A DNA stretch of 64,000 bases from Arthrobacter globiformis (GCF_003261175.1 NZ_QLNP01000099.1:62001-126000), one strand, 5' to 3'. Shown: positions 18,181 to 28,686, counted from the stretch's first letter. The notes: generated by a model from the letters alone, not told the origin. A program made the numbers and translations.

Positions 18181-20574
18181 TTGGAAGAGGGTTCGACGTC
18201 GGCGCCAGCGGCTGCCGGAGGCAACGGTCAGGGCCAGGGACAGCAGACTGGTCTGGTGGCTGCCGGGCGCCCGGCGCCGGCCGTGCCCGTGGACAACTCT
18301 GGCGTCCGGCCCACATTCCCGGGCCGGCGTGAGCGCACGAGGTCCCGCCTGGCACGGCTTACGGGCCGGAGCACGGCGACTTACTCACCCATCCTGGAGC
18401 CGCTGCTGCGGACCGTTAGGGCGAACAACCCCAAGGAAGACTTCGACCTCATTCAGCGGGCGTTCGTGGTGGCGGAGCAAAGCCACCGCGGGCAGAAACG
18501 CAAGAGCGGTGACCCCTACATCACCCATCCCGTTGCCGTCGCGACGATCCTCGCCGAGCTGGGGCTGAGCGGTACCACCCTGGCGGCTGCGCTGCTGCAC
18601 GACACCGTCGAGGACACCCCCTACACCCTTGAGGATCTCCGGGCCGACTTCGGTCCCGAAGTCGCCATGCTGGTTGACGGCGTCACCAAGCTGGACAAGG
18701 TCAGCTTCGGCGAGGCAGCCCAGTCCGAGACCGTCCGCAAGATGGTCGTGGCCATGGCCAAGGACATCCGCGTCCTGATGATCAAACTTGCGGACAGGCT
18801 GCACAACGCCCGCACCTGGCGGTTCGTTTCCGCCGAGTCCTCGGCGCGCAAAGCCCGGGAAACCCTGGAAATCTTTGCGCCGCTGGCTCACCGGCTCGGC
18901 ATGAACACGATCAAGTGGGAGCTTGAGGACCTGTCCTTCGCGGCGCTGTATCCCAAGGTGTACGAGGAAATCGTCCGCATGGTGGGCGACCGAACGCCGG
19001 AGCGCGAAAAGAGCCTCAGCGTGATCCGGAACCAGATCGCCGACGATCTGCGCACCGCCAGGATCAAGGCCACGATCACCGGCCGGCCCAAGCACTATTA
19101 CTCGATCTACCAGAAGATGATCGTCCGGGACAAGGACTTCGACGACATCAACGACCTCATGGGTGTCCGGGTCCTGGTGGACTCGGTGCGAGACTGTTAC
19201 GCCGCCCTGGGCACCCTGCATTCGCGCTGGAACCCGCTGCCTGGCCGGTTCAAGGACTATATCGCGATGCCGAAGTTCAACATGTACCAGTCCCTCCACA
19301 CCACGGTAATCGGCCCTGGTGGCAAGCCGGTTGAAATCCAGATCCGGACGCACGAGATGCACCGCCGCGCCGAGTACGGCGTCGCAGCGCACTGGAAGTA
19401 CAAGGACCAGCCAAACCGGACTGCCACCGGACCCGGCAGCCCCCGAGACGGCGACATGGGCTGGCTGCGATCCCTCGTGGACTGGCAGCAGGAAACCTCC
19501 GACCCCGGCGAATTCCTCGACTCGCTGCGGTTCGAGATCAACGCCCGCGAAGTTTTCGTCTTCACGCCCAAGGGTGAGGTCATGGCGCTGCCTGCCGGGT
19601 CCACGCCGGTGGACTTCGCCTATGCCGTGCACACCGAGGTGGGCCACCGCACCATCGGAGCCCGGGTCAACGGCAAGCTCGTGCCGCTCAACAGCGAGCT
19701 GAACCATGGCGACTGGGTGGAGATCTTCACCTCGAAGGCCGAGGGCGCCGGCCCCAGCCAGGACTGGCAGCACTTCGTCAAGAGCGCCCGGGCGCGCAAC
19801 AAGATCCGGCAGTGGTTCAGCAAGGAACGCCGCGAAGAGGCCATTGACCGCGGCAAGGAGCTGCTGACCCGGGCCATGCGGAAGCAGAACCTGCCGCTGC
19901 AGCGCCTCATGACCCACGACGCCCTGGCTGCCGTGGCGGAGGAATTCAAGTACGTCGACATCTCCGGGCTCTACGCTGGCGTGGGCGACGGCCACACCTC
20001 GGCGCAGCACGTCATGGAGAAGCTCGTCGAGATGCTCGGCGGGAACGAAACACCCGATGACGATCTCACCGAAGTCAGCATCCCCACCCAGGTCAGCAAA
20101 GCCCGGTTCTCGGATTCGGGCGTGGTGGTCCGCGGCGTGGGCGACGTCTGGGTGAAACTGGCCCGCTGCTGCACCCCCGTGCCGCCGGACCCGATCCTGG
20201 GTTTCGTCACGCGCGGCTCGGGCGTATCGGTGCACCGCACCGACTGCACCAACGTTGCGGGCCTCAAGGACCAGCCTGACCGGATCGTGGACGTGGACTG
20301 GGCTCCGACGCAGTCAAGCGTCTTCCTGGTGGAGATCCAGGTGGAGGCGCTGGACCGGAAGTCGCTCCTCTCCGACGTCACGCGCATACTTTCGGAAAAC
20401 CACGTGAACATCCTGGCGGCGAGTGTCCACACGTCCACGGACCGCGTGGCCATCTCAAAGTTTGCCTTCGAGATGGGCGACCCCAAGTACCTCAGCCACG
20501 TGCTCAGTGCCGTGCGGAGGATCGACGGGGTGTTCGACGTCTACCGGACCACGGGGAACCACCGGAGGAGCTAA
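18181..20574 (+). CDS. relA: Bifunctional (p)ppGpp synthetase/hydrolase Rel
   Basis: A 797-residue stringent-response enzyme. After an unstructured Ala/Gly/Gln-rich N-terminus it has an intact HD hydrolase domain (LLHDTVEDT, His140-Asp141), the RelA/SpoT synthetase domain ([21 protein letters not shown]), a TGS domain ([22 protein letters not shown]), the conserved Cys pair [10 protein letters not shown] (Cys663-664) and a C-terminal ACT domain. Both catalytic sites look intact, so it should make and degrade (p)ppGpp. TTG at 18181 is chosen because GAGGGG ends 7 bases upstream. Its last 120 bases are overlapped by a convergent minus-strand gene. Confidence 0.95.
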   Translation: MEEGSTSAPAAAGGNGQGQGQQTGLVAAGRPAPAVPVDNSGVRPTFPGRRERTRSRLARLTGRSTATYSPILEPLLRTVRANNPKEDFDLIQRAFVVAEQSHRGQKRKSGDPYITHPVAVATILAELGLSGTTLAAALLHDTVEDTPYTLEDLRADFGPEVAMLVDGVTKLDKVSFGEAAQSETVRKMVVAMAKDIRVLMIKLADRLHNARTWRFVSAESSARKARETLEIFAPLAHRLGMNTIKWELEDLSFAALYPKVYEEIVRMVGDRTPEREKSLSVIRNQIADDLRTARIKATITGRPKHYYSIYQKMIVRDKDFDDINDLMGVRVLVDSVRDCYAALGTLHSRWNPLPGRFKDYIAMPKFNMYQSLHTTVIGPGGKPVEIQIRTHEMHRRAEYGVAAHWKYKDQPNRTATGPGSPRDGDMGWLRSLVDWQQETSDPGEFLDSLRFEINAREVFVFTPKGEVMALPAGSTPVDFAYAVHTEVGHRTIGARVNGKLVPLNSELNHGDWVEIFTSKAEGAGPSQDWQHFVKSARARNKIRQWFSKERREEAIDRGKELLTRAMRKQNLPLQRLMTHDALAAVAEEFKYVDISGLYAGVGDGHTSAQHVMEKLVEMLGGNETPDDDLTEVSIPTQVSKARFSDSGVVVRGVGDVWVKLARCCTPVPPDPILGFVTRGSGVSVHRTDCTNVAGLKDQPDRIVDVDWAPTQSSVFLVEIQVEALDRKSLLSDVTRILSENHVNILAASVHTSTDRVAISKFAFEMGDPKYLSHVLSAVRRIDGVFDVYRTTGNHRRS

Positions 20575-21192
20575 CAGCGATAGCTTCTCCAGTGCCGCGT
20601 TCTTGTGCGGCAGCCGTGGCATCGCCTCGACCGCCAGGACCAGGAGCCGGAGCCTGACATCGAGTTCGGGCTTCTCCAGGAGCAGCCGCAGGGCAGGAAC
20701 TGCCCTTTCGGCCTCCACATGCAAGGCGATGTCCAGTGCCGTGCGGAGCGGACTGGAGACCATCAGGCCGCCCAGGCTGACGACGTCGAACGGTCCGAGC
20801 CGGACTTCGTGGAGCGTGCAGCCGCGGGTGGAGCGGAGGCTGGAGATGCGGCGTTTGGCGTCCACCAGGAGGGCCAACCGGTCCGGCTCCCGGGCGCACC
20901 CGTAAATCCAGGCCGCCGTCATCCGCCCCGCCACCACGCGTCGCCGCACCGGCGCCGGCACCCCGTGGGCAGCGGCACGTGCCCGCAGCTGCGGGGAGGC
21001 CGCAGTCCCGGGAACGGTGTAGCCGTGCTGATAGAGCTGCGTGAGCACGCCGTCGGCCGCCATGGACTGCAGTTCCGGCCAGGTGAAGGGCAGCCCCGGC
21101 GAATAGAGCTCCAGCGGCTGTACAGGGGAGTCCGCGGGCGGGGAATCCCCCCGCGTCTGCGAAAAAACAGGGGGCTGGGAGAACGGTGCCAT
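20455..21192 (-). CDS. AbiEi-like / type IV antitoxin-fold hypothetical protein
   Basis: A 245-residue protein resembling the stand-alone AbiEi-like proteins common in Micrococcales. A helix-turn-helix-like N-terminal segment ([17 protein letters not shown], about 47-63) is followed by the AbiEi core feature [27 protein letters not shown], in which a promoter-recognition-like beta region precedes the 'TSPxRTxxDxA' motif. No AbiEii nucleotidyltransferase toxin lies beside it, so a toxin-antitoxin role is not supported. Its 3' end runs 120 bases into the end of rel on the opposite strand. The ATG start has GGAAGGA upstream. Family assignment is by recalled pattern only. Confidence 0.55.
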   Translation of the reverse strand: MAPFSQPPVFSQTRGDSPPADSPVQPLELYSPGLPFTWPELQSMAADGVLTQLYQHGYTVPGTAASPQLRARAAAHGVPAPVRRRVVAGRMTAAWIYGCAREPDRLALLVDAKRRISSLRSTRGCTLHEVRLGPFDVVSLGGLMVSSPLRTALDIALHVEAERAVPALRLLLEKPELDVRLRLLVLAVEAMPRLPHKNAALEKLSLLAPPVVPRGPVDVEHPVDPPHGTEHVAEVLGVAHLEGKL

Positions 21193-21225
21193 TCCGTCAT
21201 CCTTCCGGATGCGGCCTTGACGGGT

Positions 21226-21267
21226 AAGGCCCCGCCCCGGTTATGTGGATAACCAGAACGGGGCCTT
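21226..21267 (-). terminator. Possible terminator after the DUF349 gene
   Basis: A 9-bp outer stem (21226-21234 with 21259-21267) encloses a second 6-bp inverted repeat, GGTTAT/ATAACC (21239-21244 with 21249-21254). It lies 25 bases past the DUF349 stop. No clear U-tract on the minus strand. Confidence 0.4.
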
Positions 21268-21291
21268 CCTGCTCAGAAGAGTAAATGTTGC

Positions 21292-22956
21292 CTAGGAGAG
21301 CTCGCTCGCCGAACGCTGGATCTGGTCCAGCCATGCCTGGCGGGCTTCCAGGGCTTCCCGGGCGGCCTTGATCTTGCGCTGGTCGCCCTTCTTCTCTGCC
21401 TCGGCCAGGTCATCCTTCAGGCCGGCGATGGCGGATTCGAGCTGGCTCAGGGCGCTGTTGGTGCGGGCCTTGGTCTCCGGGTTGGAGCGCTGCCACTTCT
21501 CGTCCTCGGCCTGGCGCACGGCATCCTCGATCCGGCGCAGACCGGCTTCGATCCGGCCCATGTCCGCACGCGGAACCTTGCCTGCCTCTTCCCAGCGGTC
21601 GTGGATGGACTGCAGGGCCTTCTTGGCGGCGGCGATGTCCTTGACCGGAACGATGCCGGATGCCTCCTCGAGGAGAGCCTCCTTGACCACCAGGTTCGCA
21701 GCGTATTCCTGGTCGATCTCGTCGTTGGCTGCCTGGCGGGAGCTGAAGAAGACGTCCTGCGCGGCGCGGAACCGGGCCCACAGTGCATCGTCATCCTTGC
21801 GGCTGGCACGCGGTGATGCCTTCCACTCGTCCATCAGCCGGCGGTATTCCCCGGCAGCGAAGCCCCAGTCGGTGGACGTCGACAGCGCCTCGGCCTCTGC
21901 AATCAGCTTCTCCTTGGCCGACTTCGCCGCCGAGTTGTTGCTGTCCAGCTGGGAGAAGTAGGCGCGGCGGTGCCGGTCGAAGACGGTCCGGGCGGCCCGG
22001 AAGCGCTTCCACAGCGCATCCTCGTTGCTGCGGCCCAGCCGAACCCCGCTCTTCTGCGCGGTTTTCCAGCTTTCGAACAGCTCGTTCATGCGGGCGCTGG
22101 ACGTCTTCCACTGAACCTGGGCCGGATCGGTTCCGGAAATGGCCTCGGCCTCGGCCACGATGGCCTCACGGGCGGCCAGCTCGGCGGCACGAACGGCGTC
22201 GTGCTGCGCCTTTTCCGCCTTCTCGAGCTCGGTGATCTGGGTGGACAGGGTGTCCAGCCGGCTCTCCGCAGAGCGGATGTCGCCCACCATGTTCCGTTCA
22301 GCGAGCTGCTCGCGCAGGTGCGTCACGGTCTTCTGCATGTCAGTGGTGGGGGCCTTCGAGGCCACGCGCTGTTCCAGCAGGACAATCTGGGCGACGATGT
22401 CGTCATACTTCCGCGCGAAGTAGGCAAGTGCCTCGTCGTTGCTGACGTCCGGGTACTGACCGACCGGGTGCTCTTCGCCGTCGATGGTCAGGAAGACGTG
22501 GCCGTCGCCCTCAACGCGGCCCCAGCGCGCGGCTTCAGCCAGCGAGGTGGATGGCGGTGCCTGCACCGGAACCGCTGTGGCGGCCGGACCTGCCTTGGGC
22601 CGGGCGGCAAAGGCGGCCGGCGTCGGCGCGGGCCGGGGTGCCGGCGTCGGACGCGGTGACGGTGCGGGGCTGGCTTCCGGCTTTTCCTGCTCAGCCTCCG
22701 GCTGGGCGCTTTCCTGCGTGGCGTCGGGCTGTGCCGCATCCCTGGGCTCTGCTGCCTCGTCGGGCTGAGCCGCATCCCCAGGCTCTACTGCCTCGTCGGA
22801 CTGTACCGCCTCGTCGGGCTGCGTCGCCTGCACGGGCTCGGCCGCTTCCACGGACTGTGCGCCATCCACGGCCTGTGCCGCTTCCACTGATTCCGGGGAA
22901 GCCTGGACCTCGGTCACTTCGGCTGCTGTTTCGTCGGATTTCTGACTGTCTGTCAC
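21292..22956 (-). CDS. DUF349 domain-containing protein
   Basis: A 554-residue soluble protein. The first 150 residues or so are Glu/Pro/Ala/Gln-rich and unstructured, with short repeats of the type QPDEA. The remainder consists of consecutive DUF349 helical repeats, recognisable by the recurrent pattern LWxRFRAA/ FRxARxxFFxxR (for example DALWKRFRAARTVFDRHR and DALWARFRAAQDVFFSSR). Such repeats form long coiled or helical rods. No enzymatic motif is seen and the molecular role is unknown. GTG start at 22956. Confidence 0.85.
   Translation of the reverse strand: MTDSQKSDETAAEVTEVQASPESVEAAQAVDGAQSVEAAEPVQATQPDEAVQSDEAVEPGDAAQPDEAAEPRDAAQPDATQESAQPEAEQEKPEASPAPSPRPTPAPRPAPTPAAFAARPKAGPAATAVPVQAPPSTSLAEAARWGRVEGDGHVFLTIDGEEHPVGQYPDVSNDEALAYFARKYDDIVAQIVLLEQRVASKAPTTDMQKTVTHLREQLAERNMVGDIRSAESRLDTLSTQITELEKAEKAQHDAVRAAELAAREAIVAEAEAISGTDPAQVQWKTSSARMNELFESWKTAQKSGVRLGRSNEDALWKRFRAARTVFDRHRRAYFSQLDSNNSAAKSAKEKLIAEAEALSTSTDWGFAAGEYRRLMDEWKASPRASRKDDDALWARFRAAQDVFFSSRQAANDEIDQEYAANLVVKEALLEEASGIVPVKDIAAAKKALQSIHDRWEEAGKVPRADMGRIEAGLRRIEDAVRQAEDEKWQRSNPETKARTNSALSQLESAIAGLKDDLAEAEKKGDQRKIKAAREALEARQAWLDQIQRSASELS
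22735..22830 (-). repeat. Degenerate short repeats in the DUF349 protein N-terminus
   Basis: On the plus strand the phrase GCCTCGTCGG(A/G)CTG recurs at intervals of 18 to 48 bases, encoding QPDEA/QSDEA/EPGDA units. It looks like slipped-strand repeat expansion in an unstructured region. Confidence 0.5.
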
Positions 22957-23028
22957 CGCTAAAAGTCTTTCGCTTGGAGGAAAATACTCATTGGCAAGTC
23001 GCCGGTGGCCGCTGGCGCCACAAGGTTC

Positions 23029-23847
23029 CTACTTCAGAGAAAATGAGTCTATCGTGACTGGTTCCGCAGGTGCGCCGTCCGTGCCGTTTTCGCCCGTCTT
23101 AAGACCTGCCGCCGCAATCTTGGTTACGGTGTCCAGGCCAGAGGTCACCTTGCCCACGATGGTGTAGCCGCCGGCGGAGTCGGCCGGAATGGCGGTGTCC
23201 TTGTAGACGATGAAGAACTGCGTGCCGTTGCCGTAGGCGTTGTTGCCCGTACGGGCCACCGCGATGGTACCGGCGGGATATTTGTTGTCTGCCGGCGTGT
23301 TCTCCAGCGGCCCCCAGGTGTAGTTGGGGTCGCCCTGGCCATCGCCGGTCTTGGAGCCGCACTGCAGGACGCCGAAGTTCTCGCCAGTGGTGAGGCGGTG
23401 GCAGCTGACGCCCTTGTAGTAGCCCTGGTCCGCCAGGGACTTGAACACCGCGGCGGCCTGTGGGGCCTTGGTGCCGTCCAGCTGCACGCCGAGGGTTCCC
23501 CTGTTCAGCTTCAGTTCGCCGGTGAACGTCTTGCCGGCCGCCGTCGCCGGCTTGGGGATGTTTGCAGCATTTGTCTGGGACGCTGACGGAGTCGCGTCGG
23601 GGGATGCCGGTGCGGACGGCGTCGCCAGGTCCGCCTCGGCGGCGGCGAATTCGGCTTCGGTCGGGTTCCCGGCAAACACCGTCAGTTGAAGTACGACGGC
23701 GAGTATCACCGCTGCGGCTCCCGCACCTCCCGCTACCAGGTTGTCCCGCTTGCGGCGCTTCTCCTGGTCACGGCGAAGCTCGCGTTTGGCCTCCATCTGC
23801 TGGATGCGCCTCTTGGCTTCGCGTGTTTCGCGTGGACTGGCCGCCAC
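23029..23847 (-). CDS. Membrane-anchored cyclophilin-type peptidyl-prolyl isomerase
   Basis: A 272-residue protein. A charged N-terminus (many Arg/Lys/Glu, residues 1-35) is followed by one transmembrane helix (about 38-60), an Ala/Pro/Ser linker and a cyclophilin domain with YYKGVSCHRLT, NTYWG-like DPNYTWGPLEN, TIAVARTGN and GTQFFIVYKD. The catalytic Arg of cyclophilins is present in CHRL. It should fold exported proteins outside the membrane. The GTG start has AGGAGGA a few bases upstream. The gene is divergent from hisS. Confidence 0.9.
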   Translation of the reverse strand: MAASPRETREAKRRIQQMEAKRELRRDQEKRRKRDNLVAGGAGAAAVILAVVLQLTVFAGNPTEAEFAAAEADLATPSAPASPDATPSASQTNAANIPKPATAAGKTFTGELKLNRGTLGVQLDGTKAPQAAAVFKSLADQGYYKGVSCHRLTTGENFGVLQCGSKTGDGQGDPNYTWGPLENTPADNKYPAGTIAVARTGNNAYGNGTQFFIVYKDTAIPADSAGGYTIVGKVTSGLDTVTKIAAAGLKTGENGTDGAPAEPVTIDSFSLK

Positions 23848-23970
23848 GGGTCCTCCTCATTGATCGTCACCGCCGGACCGGGCTAGCCCCTGAAGGCATC
23901 CCCGGCTGCAGATTGCGCTGCGGCAGCCCGCCAGCGCCCGGCCTCCGTGTTAGAGATGCAGGCGCCGAAA

Positions 23971-24002
23971 GCATAAACTGACTGCCGCACATAAGTTTAT
24001 GC
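23971..24002. promoter_or_regulatory. 9-bp inverted repeat in the cyclophilin-hisS divergent region
   Basis: GCATAAACT (23971-23979) and AGTTTATGC (23994-24002) are perfect inverted copies 14 bases apart. They are AT-rich in a GC-rich intergenic region of 261 bases between divergent genes. It could be an operator or an RNA hairpin. No other feature is recognisable in this gap. Confidence 0.45.
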
Positions 24003-24108
24003 AGAACAGGCTGGACTCTCGCCGCTGCCGCCGCCGTTTGGTTCACATGTCGACGCGGAACAAGGCGCAGCGGCCCCGGCCTTCGTTTACCTGAGGAGAA
24101 ACTCCACC

Positions 24109-25464
24109 ATGGCACGCACCGCCTCCCTGTCCGGATTCCCCGAGTGGCTTCCCGAGGAGCGGCTGGTGGAGCAGCATGTCCTGGACTCGCTGCGCCGCAC
24201 CTTCGAACTGCACGGCTTCTCATCCATCGAGACCCGCGCCGTCGAAACCGTTGGCCAGCTGCTCCGCAAGGGTGAGATCGACAAAGAGGTGTACGGGCTG
24301 AGCCGGCTCCAGGACGACGAGGGGGAGGAAGCCGGGAAGGGCAAGCACGATCCGCATGCCCTGGCGCTGCACTTTGACCTCACGGTGCCGTTCGCCCGGT
24401 ACGTCGTGGAAAACGCCGGCTACCTGGCCTTCCCGTTCCGCCGTTACCAGATCCAGAAGGTCTGGCGCGGGGAACGCCCGCAGGAAGGCCGCGCCCGCGA
24501 GTTCACGCAGGCTGACATTGACGTGGTGGGCGACGGCGAGCTCCCCTTCCGCTACGACGTCGAGATCGCCCTCGTCATCGCGGAGGCGCTTGGCGCGCTT
24601 CCGATCCCGGAGTTCCGGCTGCGCATCAATAACAGGAAGCTCGCCGAGGGCTTCTACCGCGGCATCGGTCTGACCGACACCGCCGGTGTGCTGCGCAGCA
24701 TCGACAAGCTCGAGAAGATCGGCCCGGCGAAGGTAGCCGAGCTGCTCAAGGCCGAGCTAGGCGCCACCGACGAGCAGGCGCAGGCGGCGCTGAAGCTTGC
24801 CGGGATCAAGACCGAGGACACGTCCTTCGTGGCGCAGGTCCGCTCGCTCGGGGTCAGCAACGACCTCCTGGAGGAAGGCCTGAACGAACTCGAACAGGTG
24901 ATCGAGGCTGCCGTGAAGCGGGTTCCGGGCAAGGTGGTCGCGGACCTGAGCATCGCGCGCGGCCTGGACTACTACACCGGAACCGTCGTGGAGACCGTCC
25001 TGGTGGGCCACGAGCAGCTCGGATCGATCTGCTCCGGCGGCCGCTACGACGCCCTGGCGAGCAAGGGAAACCGGAAGTTCCCCGGCGTCGGGCTGTCCAT
25101 TGGCGTGACCCGGCTCGTCTCGCGCATCCTCAGCCAGGACCTGGCCAAGGCCTCCCGCTCCGTGCCCACGGCAGTGTTCGTGGCGCTCACCTCCGACGAG
25201 AGCTGGGGCGAAGCACAGGACGTGGCCACGGAGCTGCGCAGCCGCGGCATCCCCGCCGAGGTGGCCGCCAAGGCCGAGAAGTTCGGCAAGCAGATCAAGT
25301 TCGCGGACCGGCGCGGCATCCCCTTCGTCTGGTTCACGGACGAGGACGGCAAGCACCAGGTGAAGGACATCCGCTCCGGCGAGCAGGTCGACGCTGATCC
25401 CGCGACGTGGACGCCGTCGGACGAGGACATCCGCGTCCAGGTCAACGCCGCGCCGGCGAGCTGA
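24109..25464 (+). CDS. hisS: Histidine--tRNA ligase
   Basis: A 451-residue class II synthetase. Motif 2 is visible as YQIQKVWRGERPQEGRAREF, the histidine-binding HisA motif as GLDYYTGTVVE, motif 3 as GVGLSIGVTRL, followed by a C-terminal anticodon-binding domain. The ATG start follows GAGGAGA. It ends head-to-tail against the convergent permease gene with no gap between stop codons. Confidence 0.95.
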   Translation: MARTASLSGFPEWLPEERLVEQHVLDSLRRTFELHGFSSIETRAVETVGQLLRKGEIDKEVYGLSRLQDDEGEEAGKGKHDPHALALHFDLTVPFARYVVENAGYLAFPFRRYQIQKVWRGERPQEGRAREFTQADIDVVGDGELPFRYDVEIALVIAEALGALPIPEFRLRINNRKLAEGFYRGIGLTDTAGVLRSIDKLEKIGPAKVAELLKAELGATDEQAQAALKLAGIKTEDTSFVAQVRSLGVSNDLLEEGLNELEQVIEAAVKRVPGKVVADLSIARGLDYYTGTVVETVLVGHEQLGSICSGGRYDALASKGNRKFPGVGLSIGVTRLVSRILSQDLAKASRSVPTAVFVALTSDESWGEAQDVATELRSRGIPAEVAAKAEKFGKQIKFADRRGIPFVWFTDEDGKHQVKDIRSGEQVDADPATWTPSDEDIRVQVNAAPAS

Positions 25465-26733
25465 TCACCGCCGCGCCGGCTTCCTGCACGCAAGCACGAC
25501 GGCGCGCCCGGCGAGTCCGGCGGCCATGACGGCCGCCATGCCTAGTACCGAGGCGGCCGGCAGGGTGAAAGCCAGGACCAGGCACCCGGCAAGCCCGGCG
25601 GCGTTGAGCCATTTGGGCGCGTGCCGGGGCCGGTCCCGGAGCGTGAAGGCGGCGGCATTCGTCACGGCGTAATACAGCAGGACGCCGAAGCTGGAAAAGC
25701 CCACCACCGTCAGCACGTCGGTGGTCAGCAACAGCAGGACGACGACGGCGGCCACCGCCAGTTCCGCGGTTACCGGCACCGGATGGCGCCCGCCCAGCCG
25801 GGCCAGGGGACCGGGGAGGTCACGTTCGCGCGCCATCGCCATGGCCGTGCGCCCCACCCCGGTGATGAGGGCCAGCAGAGCGCCGAGCGAGGCTGCGGCG
25901 GCACCCGCCTGGACCACGGGCGCTCCGGCGGCCAGACGGGACTGTTCCACGGCGTCGAGCAGCGGCGCCGTGGAGGCGGCAAGCACATTAACCGGAAGAT
26001 GCGCCAGGAGCAGCGCCCCCAGCAGCAGGTAGATGACCAGGGCGCCGGCCAGGGCTCCGAGGACCGCGCGCGGAATGACCCGCGCCGGATCCTTCACCTC
26101 CTCGCCGAGCGTGGCAATGCGCGCGTACCCGGCAAAAGCGAAGAACATCAGCCCCGCGGCGGGCAAAATGCCCCAGCCGCTGCCGGCCTGTCCGGCGACC
26201 GGTCCGGAAGCTGTCCCGCCGTCGGCTGCATGCGGCCCCACAATGCTCGCCGCAGCCACGAACACCAGGGTGGCCAGGACCACGGCCAGCAGGATGCGCG
26301 TCAGGAAGGCGGTCCGCGTAATGCCCAGCAGGTTCACGCCGGTCAGTGTGGCGACCGCGGCTACGGCCACGGGGGTGGCGAATCCCGGCGCAACGTACTG
26401 GCCGAAGGTCAGGGCCATGGCCGCACAGGAGGCTGACTTGCCCGTTACGAAACCCCAGCCGGCGAGGAAACCGGGCCATTCGCCAAGCTGCTTCCGGCCG
26501 TAGACGTAGGTGCCGCCGCTCTGCGGATACTTTGCCGCGAGCTGGGCGGAGGCGACGGCATTGCAGTACGCCACGGCGCCGGCCAGGGCTATGGCCGCGA
26601 GGAGCAGCCCTCCGGCCAGCCGGGCTGCCGGTGCGAAGACGACAAAAACGCCGGCGCCGAGCATGGATCCGAGCCCGATCGCTGTTGCGTCGGCCACACC
26701 CAGCCTTCGTTGCAGCTGCTGGTGCTTGGTCAT
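25465..26733 (-). CDS. APC-superfamily amino acid permease
   Basis: A 422-residue membrane protein with about 12 hydrophobic segments. The N-terminal signature [16 protein letters not shown] is the GxG(I/V)F-type substrate-binding stretch of the amino acid-polyamine-organocation family, and [25 protein letters not shown] is the usual loop after helix 2. Likely substrate is an amino acid or related amine; which one cannot be read. The ATG at 26733 ([12 protein letters not shown]) is preferred over a TTG 21 bases upstream that lacks a ribosome binding site. It is divergent from aspS. Confidence 0.85.
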   Translation of the reverse strand: MTKHQQLQRRLGVADATAIGLGSMLGAGVFVVFAPAARLAGGLLLAAIALAGAVAYCNAVASAQLAAKYPQSGGTYVYGRKQLGEWPGFLAGWGFVTGKSASCAAMALTFGQYVAPGFATPVAVAAVATLTGVNLLGITRTAFLTRILLAVVLATLVFVAAASIVGPHAADGGTASGPVAGQAGSGWGILPAAGLMFFAFAGYARIATLGEEVKDPARVIPRAVLGALAGALVIYLLLGALLLAHLPVNVLAASTAPLLDAVEQSRLAAGAPVVQAGAAAASLGALLALITGVGRTAMAMARERDLPGPLARLGGRHPVPVTAELAVAAVVVLLLLTTDVLTVVGFSSFGVLLYYAVTNAAAFTLRDRPRHAPKWLNAAGLAGCLVLAFTLPAASVLGMAAVMAAGLAGRAVVLACRKPARR

Positions 26734-26772
26734 GGCGGGGCGGGAACCTTTCAAACGGGTAAACTCGGACGG

Positions 26773-26802
26773 GATCGTTTCCGCAACGATCGTCTTTATA
26801 CT
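26773..26802. promoter_or_regulatory. Palindrome and -10 box in the permease-aspS divergent region
   Basis: GATCGTT (26773-26779) and AACGATC (26785-26791) form a perfect 7-bp inverted repeat with a 5-base centre. A TATACT -10 box for aspS lies at 26797-26802. The palindrome covers the place where the -35 region would be, as expected of an operator. Confidence 0.5.
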
Positions 26803-26832
26803 TCATTCTGTCTTCCTTCTGAAAGGAATGCT

Positions 26833-28620
26833 GTGCTGCGCACACATGACCTCGGATCCCTTCGCTCCGAGCACATTGGACAAACCGTAACCCTGGCAGG
26901 CTGGGTCGGCCGCCGTCGTGATCACGGTGGTGTCGCATTCGTCGATCTGCGTGACGCCTCGGGCGTGGCGCAGGTGGTGGTCCGTGAGGAAGAGGTCTTC
27001 CACGGGCTGCGCAACGAATACGTGCTCCAGGTGACGGGCACGGTCTCCAAGCGCCCGGAAGGCAACGAGAACGCTGCCCTCGCCACGGGCGAGGTGGAGG
27101 TCATGGCGGACAAGGTGGTCATCCTCAACACCGCCGACGCGCTGCCCTTCCAGATCGACGAGCACGTGGAAGTGGGGGAGGAGGCACGGCTCAAGCACCG
27201 GTACCTGGACCTGCGCCGTCCCGGCCCCGCCCGCAACCTGCGCCTGCGCTCTGAGGCCAACCGCGTGGCCCGCGAACTCCTCCACCAGGACGGCTATGTG
27301 GAGATCGAGACCCCGACGCTGACGCGTTCGACGCCGGAAGGCGCCCGCGACTTCGTTGTTCCGGCCCGTCTTGCACCGGGGTCCTGGTACGCACTGCCGC
27401 AGTCCCCGCAGCTGTTCAAACAGCTGCTGCAGGTGGGTGGTTTCGAAAAGTACTACCAGATCGCCCGCTGCTACCGCGACGAGGACTTCCGCGCGGACCG
27501 CCAGCCTGAGTTCACCCAGCTGGATATCGAGGCCAGCTTTGTGGACCAGGACGACATCATTTCGCTGGGCGAAAACATCGTCAAGGCGCTGTGGAAGCTG
27601 ATCGACGTCGAGATCCCCACCCCTATCCAGCGCATCACGTACGCCGACGCCATGGCGCGGTTCGGCTCGGACAAGCCGGACCTCCGCTTTGGCGTGGAGC
27701 TGACCGAGCTGACTGAGTTCTTCAAGGACACCAACTTCGGCGTCTTCAAGGCCCCGTACGTCGGCGCCGTGGTCATGCCCGGCGGGGCATCCCAGCCGCG
27801 CCGTACGCTGGACGGCTGGCAGGAATTCGCCAAGCAGCGCGGTCACAAGGGACTGGCCTATGTCCTGTTCAAGGAAGACGGCGAGCTGGCCGGTCCGGTG
27901 GCCAAGAACCTGACGGACACTGAGCGTGAAGGCCTGGCCGGTGCCGTAGGCGCCGAGCCCGGCGACTGCATCTTCTTCGCCGCCGGCGAGAAGTCTGCAG
28001 CCCGCGCACTGCTCGGTGCCGCCCGCGTCGAGATCGGCCACCGCACCGGCCTGATCGACCCCAGCGCCTGGGCCTTCTGCTGGGTGGTGGACGCGCCGAT
28101 GTTCGAGCCGGCCGCTGCAGCCGTGGCCTCTGGCGACGTGGCCGTGGGTGCCGGCAAGTGGACGGCCGTCCACCACGCCTTCACCTCGCCCAAGCCCGAG
28201 TTCCTCGACACGTTCGACAAGGACCCGGAGTCGGCCCTGTCCTACGCGTACGACATCGTCTGCAACGGCAACGAAATCGGCGGCGGTTCCATCCGCATCC
28301 ACGAGCGCGATGTCCAGGAACGGGTCTTCGAGCTGATGGGCCTGGACCGGGCAGACGCGCAGACCAAGTTTGGCTTCCTGCTGGAAGGCTTCAAGTACGG
28401 CGCCCCGCCGCACGGCGGCATCGCCTTCGGCTGGGACCGGGTGGTGGCCCTCCTGGCAGGCGTGGAGTCCATCCGCGACGTTATCGCCTTCCCGAAGACC
28501 GGCAACGGCTACGACCCGCTGACCCAGGCTCCCGCGCCGATCACGCCGCAGCAGCGCAAAGAGGCCGGCGTCGACTTCAAGCCCGAGGCCAAGAAGCCCG
28601 AAGAGAAGAAGGCCGACTAG
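26833..28620 (+). CDS. aspS: Aspartate--tRNA(Asp/Asn) ligase
   Basis: A 595-residue bacterial-type class II AspRS with an N-terminal OB-fold, motif 2 ([22 protein letters not shown]), the bacterial GAD insertion and motif 3 ([13 protein letters not shown]). Residue 31 is His in [10 protein letters not shown]; His at this position is associated with non-discriminating AspRS that also charges tRNA-Asn, whereas E. coli-type discriminating enzymes have Leu. This implies Asn-tRNA formation through GatCAB, which is not in the window. The GTG start follows GAAAGG and gives exactly this residue numbering. Confidence 0.95.
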   Translation: MLRTHDLGSLRSEHIGQTVTLAGWVGRRRDHGGVAFVDLRDASGVAQVVVREEEVFHGLRNEYVLQVTGTVSKRPEGNENAALATGEVEVMADKVVILNTADALPFQIDEHVEVGEEARLKHRYLDLRRPGPARNLRLRSEANRVARELLHQDGYVEIETPTLTRSTPEGARDFVVPARLAPGSWYALPQSPQLFKQLLQVGGFEKYYQIARCYRDEDFRADRQPEFTQLDIEASFVDQDDIISLGENIVKALWKLIDVEIPTPIQRITYADAMARFGSDKPDLRFGVELTELTEFFKDTNFGVFKAPYVGAVVMPGGASQPRRTLDGWQEFAKQRGHKGLAYVLFKEDGELAGPVAKNLTDTEREGLAGAVGAEPGDCIFFAAGEKSAARALLGAARVEIGHRTGLIDPSAWAFCWVVDAPMFEPAAAAVASGDVAVGAGKWTAVHHAFTSPKPEFLDTFDKDPESALSYAYDIVCNGNEIGGGSIRIHERDVQERVFELMGLDRADAQTKFGFLLEGFKYGAPPHGGIAFGWDRVVALLAGVESIRDVIAFPKTGNGYDPLTQAPAPITPQQRKEAGVDFKPEAKKPEEKKAD

Positions 28621-28648
28621 CTTCAACAAAGCTGGTTGGCTGAACGCA

Positions 28649-28686
28649 GCAAGAGCTCCCCGGAAACGGGGAGCTCTTGCTCTTTA
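28649..28686 (+). terminator. Terminator after aspS
   Basis: A perfect 14-bp stem (28649-28662 with 28667-28680), a GAAA tetraloop and a TCTTTA tail. Classical Rho-independent form. Confidence 0.88.

Noticed and set aside
22735-22830. Repeats in the DUF349 gene as a possible CRISPR or satellite array
   Set aside because: Spacing is irregular, units are degenerate and in frame with the protein, so they are coding low-complexity repeats.
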